Made by a program: the position numbers and the translations under genes
The notes under the pieces: model-generated
Told to the model about the DNA's origin: nothing
Database searches by the model: none
Seen by the model: the letters and a program-made list of their open reading frames with translations, nothing else
Origin: JAVJRN01 sp047635055
GTDB taxonomy: Bacteria; Bacteroidota; Bacteroidia; Cytophagales; Cyclobacteriaceae
Assembly: GCA_047635055.1 (NCBI GenBank)
Contig: JBLIIJ010000145.1
Span: 1 to 7,662, forward strand
Direction: 5' to 3'
Length of the DNA: 7,662 nucleotides
Part shown: in pieces, positions 6,358 through 7,662 of the stretch
How the letters are laid out: every line of letters begins with the position of its first letter
Numbering within the stretch: position 1 is the stretch's first letter

Positions 6358-7041
6358 TGGTTATCCGTTTCAGCTACACGAAGCAGTTGGCCAAAAAGGG
6401 GAGTCAGATAACGCTTTATACGAACAGGTTATCTCAGAAGTGGGAGGAGGCACTTCCGAAGCAAGGTAGAGTTGTTTAAAGGCAGTTTTTATGTTTTGAG
6501 TAAAACACGCGGCTGATGTTAAAAGGGTACTTCGCAAGAAGGAGAAGAAGAGAAACATTATAGAATAACCAGGTTAACGAAAATATGATTGGCCATGGAA
6601 ACGTCATTTCGAACCAAGGGATAAATCTCCTCTCGCCATTGTTGGTGTTATCACCGACAATCTTGAGCTGGAGCGGGGGGTTCTTGTCGTCTAGCCATTC
6701 TGAGCCACTAAATTTTCAAATAAGACCAAATGATCAGCATACTTACCCAGCTGCTGTCAAAACTTATTTTCTTATTTGATACTCCATCAAGTGGAGCATG
6801 AGGCCTTACCAAAAAGATCAATTTTAGTTATGTGGTTTTTTGGTGAAATGATCTCTTGCCGTGATTTGCGACCAAAAAATGTTGGATAAAGCCATTTTTG
6901 GTTTCACGTTTAGCTTTTGGTTGAACTCCTTGGTGAGCTAATCAGATTTCATTATATTAGGTAGTTTATGGGGATTTAATCCATAAAAAAATTTTAAACC
7001 CCTCTGGTTAAGTCATAAAAAGATAATAGAAAACTTCAGTT
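6358..7041. other. Gap between LytTR relic and BLUF gene
   Basis: No intact gene is convincing here. The stretch contains the palindromic element at 6639-6660, and several 40-65 codon frames on both strands whose peptides match nothing I know. Just before BLUF lies an imperfect AT-rich inverted repeat, GGGGATTTAA (about 6970-6979) against TTTAAACCCC (about 6993-7002), which could fold in the BLUF 5' leader. No strong promoter is seen. Confidence 0.45.
6639..6660. repeat. Palindromic repeat element, copy 1
   Basis: TTGTTGGTG (6639-6647) and CACCGACAA (6652-6660) pair over 9 positions with one G-T type mismatch, around the loop TTAT. The same 22-bp element recurs at 7547-7568 with 20 of 22 bases identical, so it appears to be a dispersed palindromic (REP-like) sequence. 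Confidence 0.5.
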
Positions 7042-7476
7042 ATGGTATATTCTCTTTTTTATCTCAGCAGTTCCAAGTTTAGTTTAACCGATCAGGATTT
7101 AGAAGAAATGTCACATCAGTTTCGAATAGCTAACAAAGCGAATGCGATCAGTGGTATTTTGATTTATGATCAAAAAAAGTTCTTTCAATATATTGAAGGA
7201 CCTGAGAAGAATATAAGAAGGCTGATGCAAAACATCGTTAAGGATTCAAAACATGAGATACTAGTAAATGTCGATAGCGTAATAGGGGAAAGACGATTTG
7301 ATGGTTGGGGAATGAGAATTCTTGATTTATCTAATTTAAATAGAATCCTTCCAGAGAATGAACTTATCGATTTGATTATGTTTAGTGCAGGTAATCCAAG
7401 ACTAATCGCTGAGTGGGAATCAAAGGCATGGGTGATTATTGATAAGATTGCCGAGCAACAGAATATTTTAGATTAA
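7042..7476 (+). CDS. Single-domain BLUF blue-light photoreceptor
   Basis: This 144-residue cytoplasmic protein consists of one BLUF domain (about 1-95) and a C-terminal helical cap (about 100-144). BLUF domains bind FAD non-covalently and sense blue light through hydrogen-bond switching. The key residues are in place: Tyr7 in LFYLSSS, Asn31 in RIANKANAISGILIYD, and Gln49 in KKFFQYIEGP; the spacings Tyr-24-Asn-18-Gln equal those in AppA (Tyr21, Asn45, Gln63). RRFDGWGMRI supplies the semi-conserved Trp89 and Met91. The sequence therefore predicts an active photosensor. Having no output domain, it should act by protein-protein contact, as other short BLUF proteins do. It is transcribed alone, about 1 kb downstream of the PAS kinase on the same strand, and is followed by a palindrome and a GC-rich tandem array. 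Confidence 0.92.
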   Translation: MVYSLFYLSSSKFSLTDQDLEEMSHQFRIANKANAISGILIYDQKKFFQYIEGPEKNIRRLMQNIVKDSKHEILVNVDSVIGERRFDGWGMRILDLSNLNRILPENELIDLIMFSAGNPRLIAEWESKAWVIIDKIAEQQNILD

Positions 7477-7546
7477 TGTTATTTTAATGTCAAAAACAAA
7501 ACAAGTCTATACAATCACGTAAATGCCTGTGTATTTCTGTCAGCTA

Positions 7547-7568
7547 TTGTTGGTGTGATCACCGACAT
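7547..7568. repeat. Palindromic repeat element, copy 2
   Basis: TTGTTGGTG (7547-7555) and CACCGACAT (7560-7568) form an 8-9 bp stem with loop TGAT, 70 bp after the BLUF stop. It is 20 of 22 identical to 6639-6660. It may help end the BLUF transcript, although no T-tract follows. Confidence 0.5.
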
Positions 7569-7581
7569 TGCTTTAGATACG

Positions 7582-7662
7582 CCGGTCTCCGCGACCCGGT
7601 CTCCGCGACCCGGTCTCCGCGACCCGGTCTCCGCGACCCGGTCTCCGCGACCCGGTCTCCGC
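7582..7662. repeat. Perfect 14-bp GC-rich tandem array, cut by the window edge
   Basis: The unit CCGGTCTCCGCGAC repeats with no mismatch at 7582, 7596, 7610, 7624 and 7638, then an 11-base partial unit from 7652 to the edge. The unit is 11/14 GC in AT-rich surroundings. Each unit holds a small inverted repeat, GGTC-TCCGC-GACC. The period is not a multiple of three and no coding frame enters it, so it is a non-coding minisatellite of unknown total length. Confidence 0.95.

Noticed and set aside
6320..6466. Plus-strand frame reading LHEAVGQKGESDNALYEQVI and further
   Set aside because: It sounds helical and protein-like but lacks a start, is short, and overlaps the LytTR relic antisense; no family recognised.
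6476..6607. 43-residue minus-strand ORF, MTFPWPIIFSLTWLFYNVSL then a leucine run, with one predicted membrane segment
   Set aside because: It has an ATG but no recognisable family. The hydrophobic run is what T-rich DNA tends to encode. It could be an upstream piece of the LytTR relic, but nothing confirms it.
6601..6710. Minus-strand peptide WLDDKNPPLQLKIVGDNTNN across the palindrome
   Set aside because: The coherent-looking reading is largely produced by the palindromic repeat itself, and no start or family is visible.
7582..7662. CRISPR array
   Set aside because: The unit is 14 bp, head to tail with no spacers, so it is a tandem minisatellite.

Overview
The window looks like an AT-rich (roughly 38-40% GC by eye) Bacteroidota chromosome segment, most likely from a Cytophagia/Saprospiria-like marine or aquatic lineage. 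This rests on the protein families (a DUF481-type outer-membrane barrel, a HisKA_2 kinase, LytTR domains, a stand-alone BLUF photoreceptor), on gene starts without convincing Shine-Dalgarno sequences, and on one plausible Bacteroidota-type promoter (TTG ... TAnnTTT). The species cannot be fixed from sequence reading alone.

Layout from left to right: the 3' part of a ParD-like antitoxin gene enters from the left edge and ends early (3-140). A roughly 425-bp gap without a clear gene follows. Then come a large PLP-dependent Cys/Met-metabolism-family enzyme (566-2437, +) closed by a hairpin, and a 327-bp gap holding copy 1 of a dispersed repeat. Next are a HEAT-repeat-like protein (2765-3307, +) and, convergent to it, a DUF481 outer-membrane beta-barrel (3526-4284, -). 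A 717-bp gap holds a broken small ORF, copy 2 of the dispersed repeat and a probable LytTR fragment. After it lie a PAS-HisKA_2-HATPase sensor kinase (5002-6015, +), a convergent LytTR-domain pseudogene (6053-6357, -) separated from the kinase by a perfect hairpin, another gap with a palindromic element (6639-6660), and a BLUF blue-light sensor (7042-7476, +). The palindrome recurs after BLUF (7547-7568), and the window runs off the right edge inside a perfect 14-bp GC-rich tandem array (7582-7662).

Each intact gene stands alone, with no tight operon. Intact coding sequence covers only about 60% of the window, and the gaps carry recognisable gene fragments, so the region appears to be undergoing gene decay. 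The one functional theme is signal sensing: a soluble PAS kinase and a blue-light sensor lie about 1 kb apart on the same strand, and between them lies the wreck of a LytTR DNA-binding regulator. A light-to-kinase link is only a hypothesis. I see no clear new multi-gene system. The observations most worth checking are the decayed LytTR pieces, the repeat elements around the BLUF gene, and the unusually long PLP enzyme.
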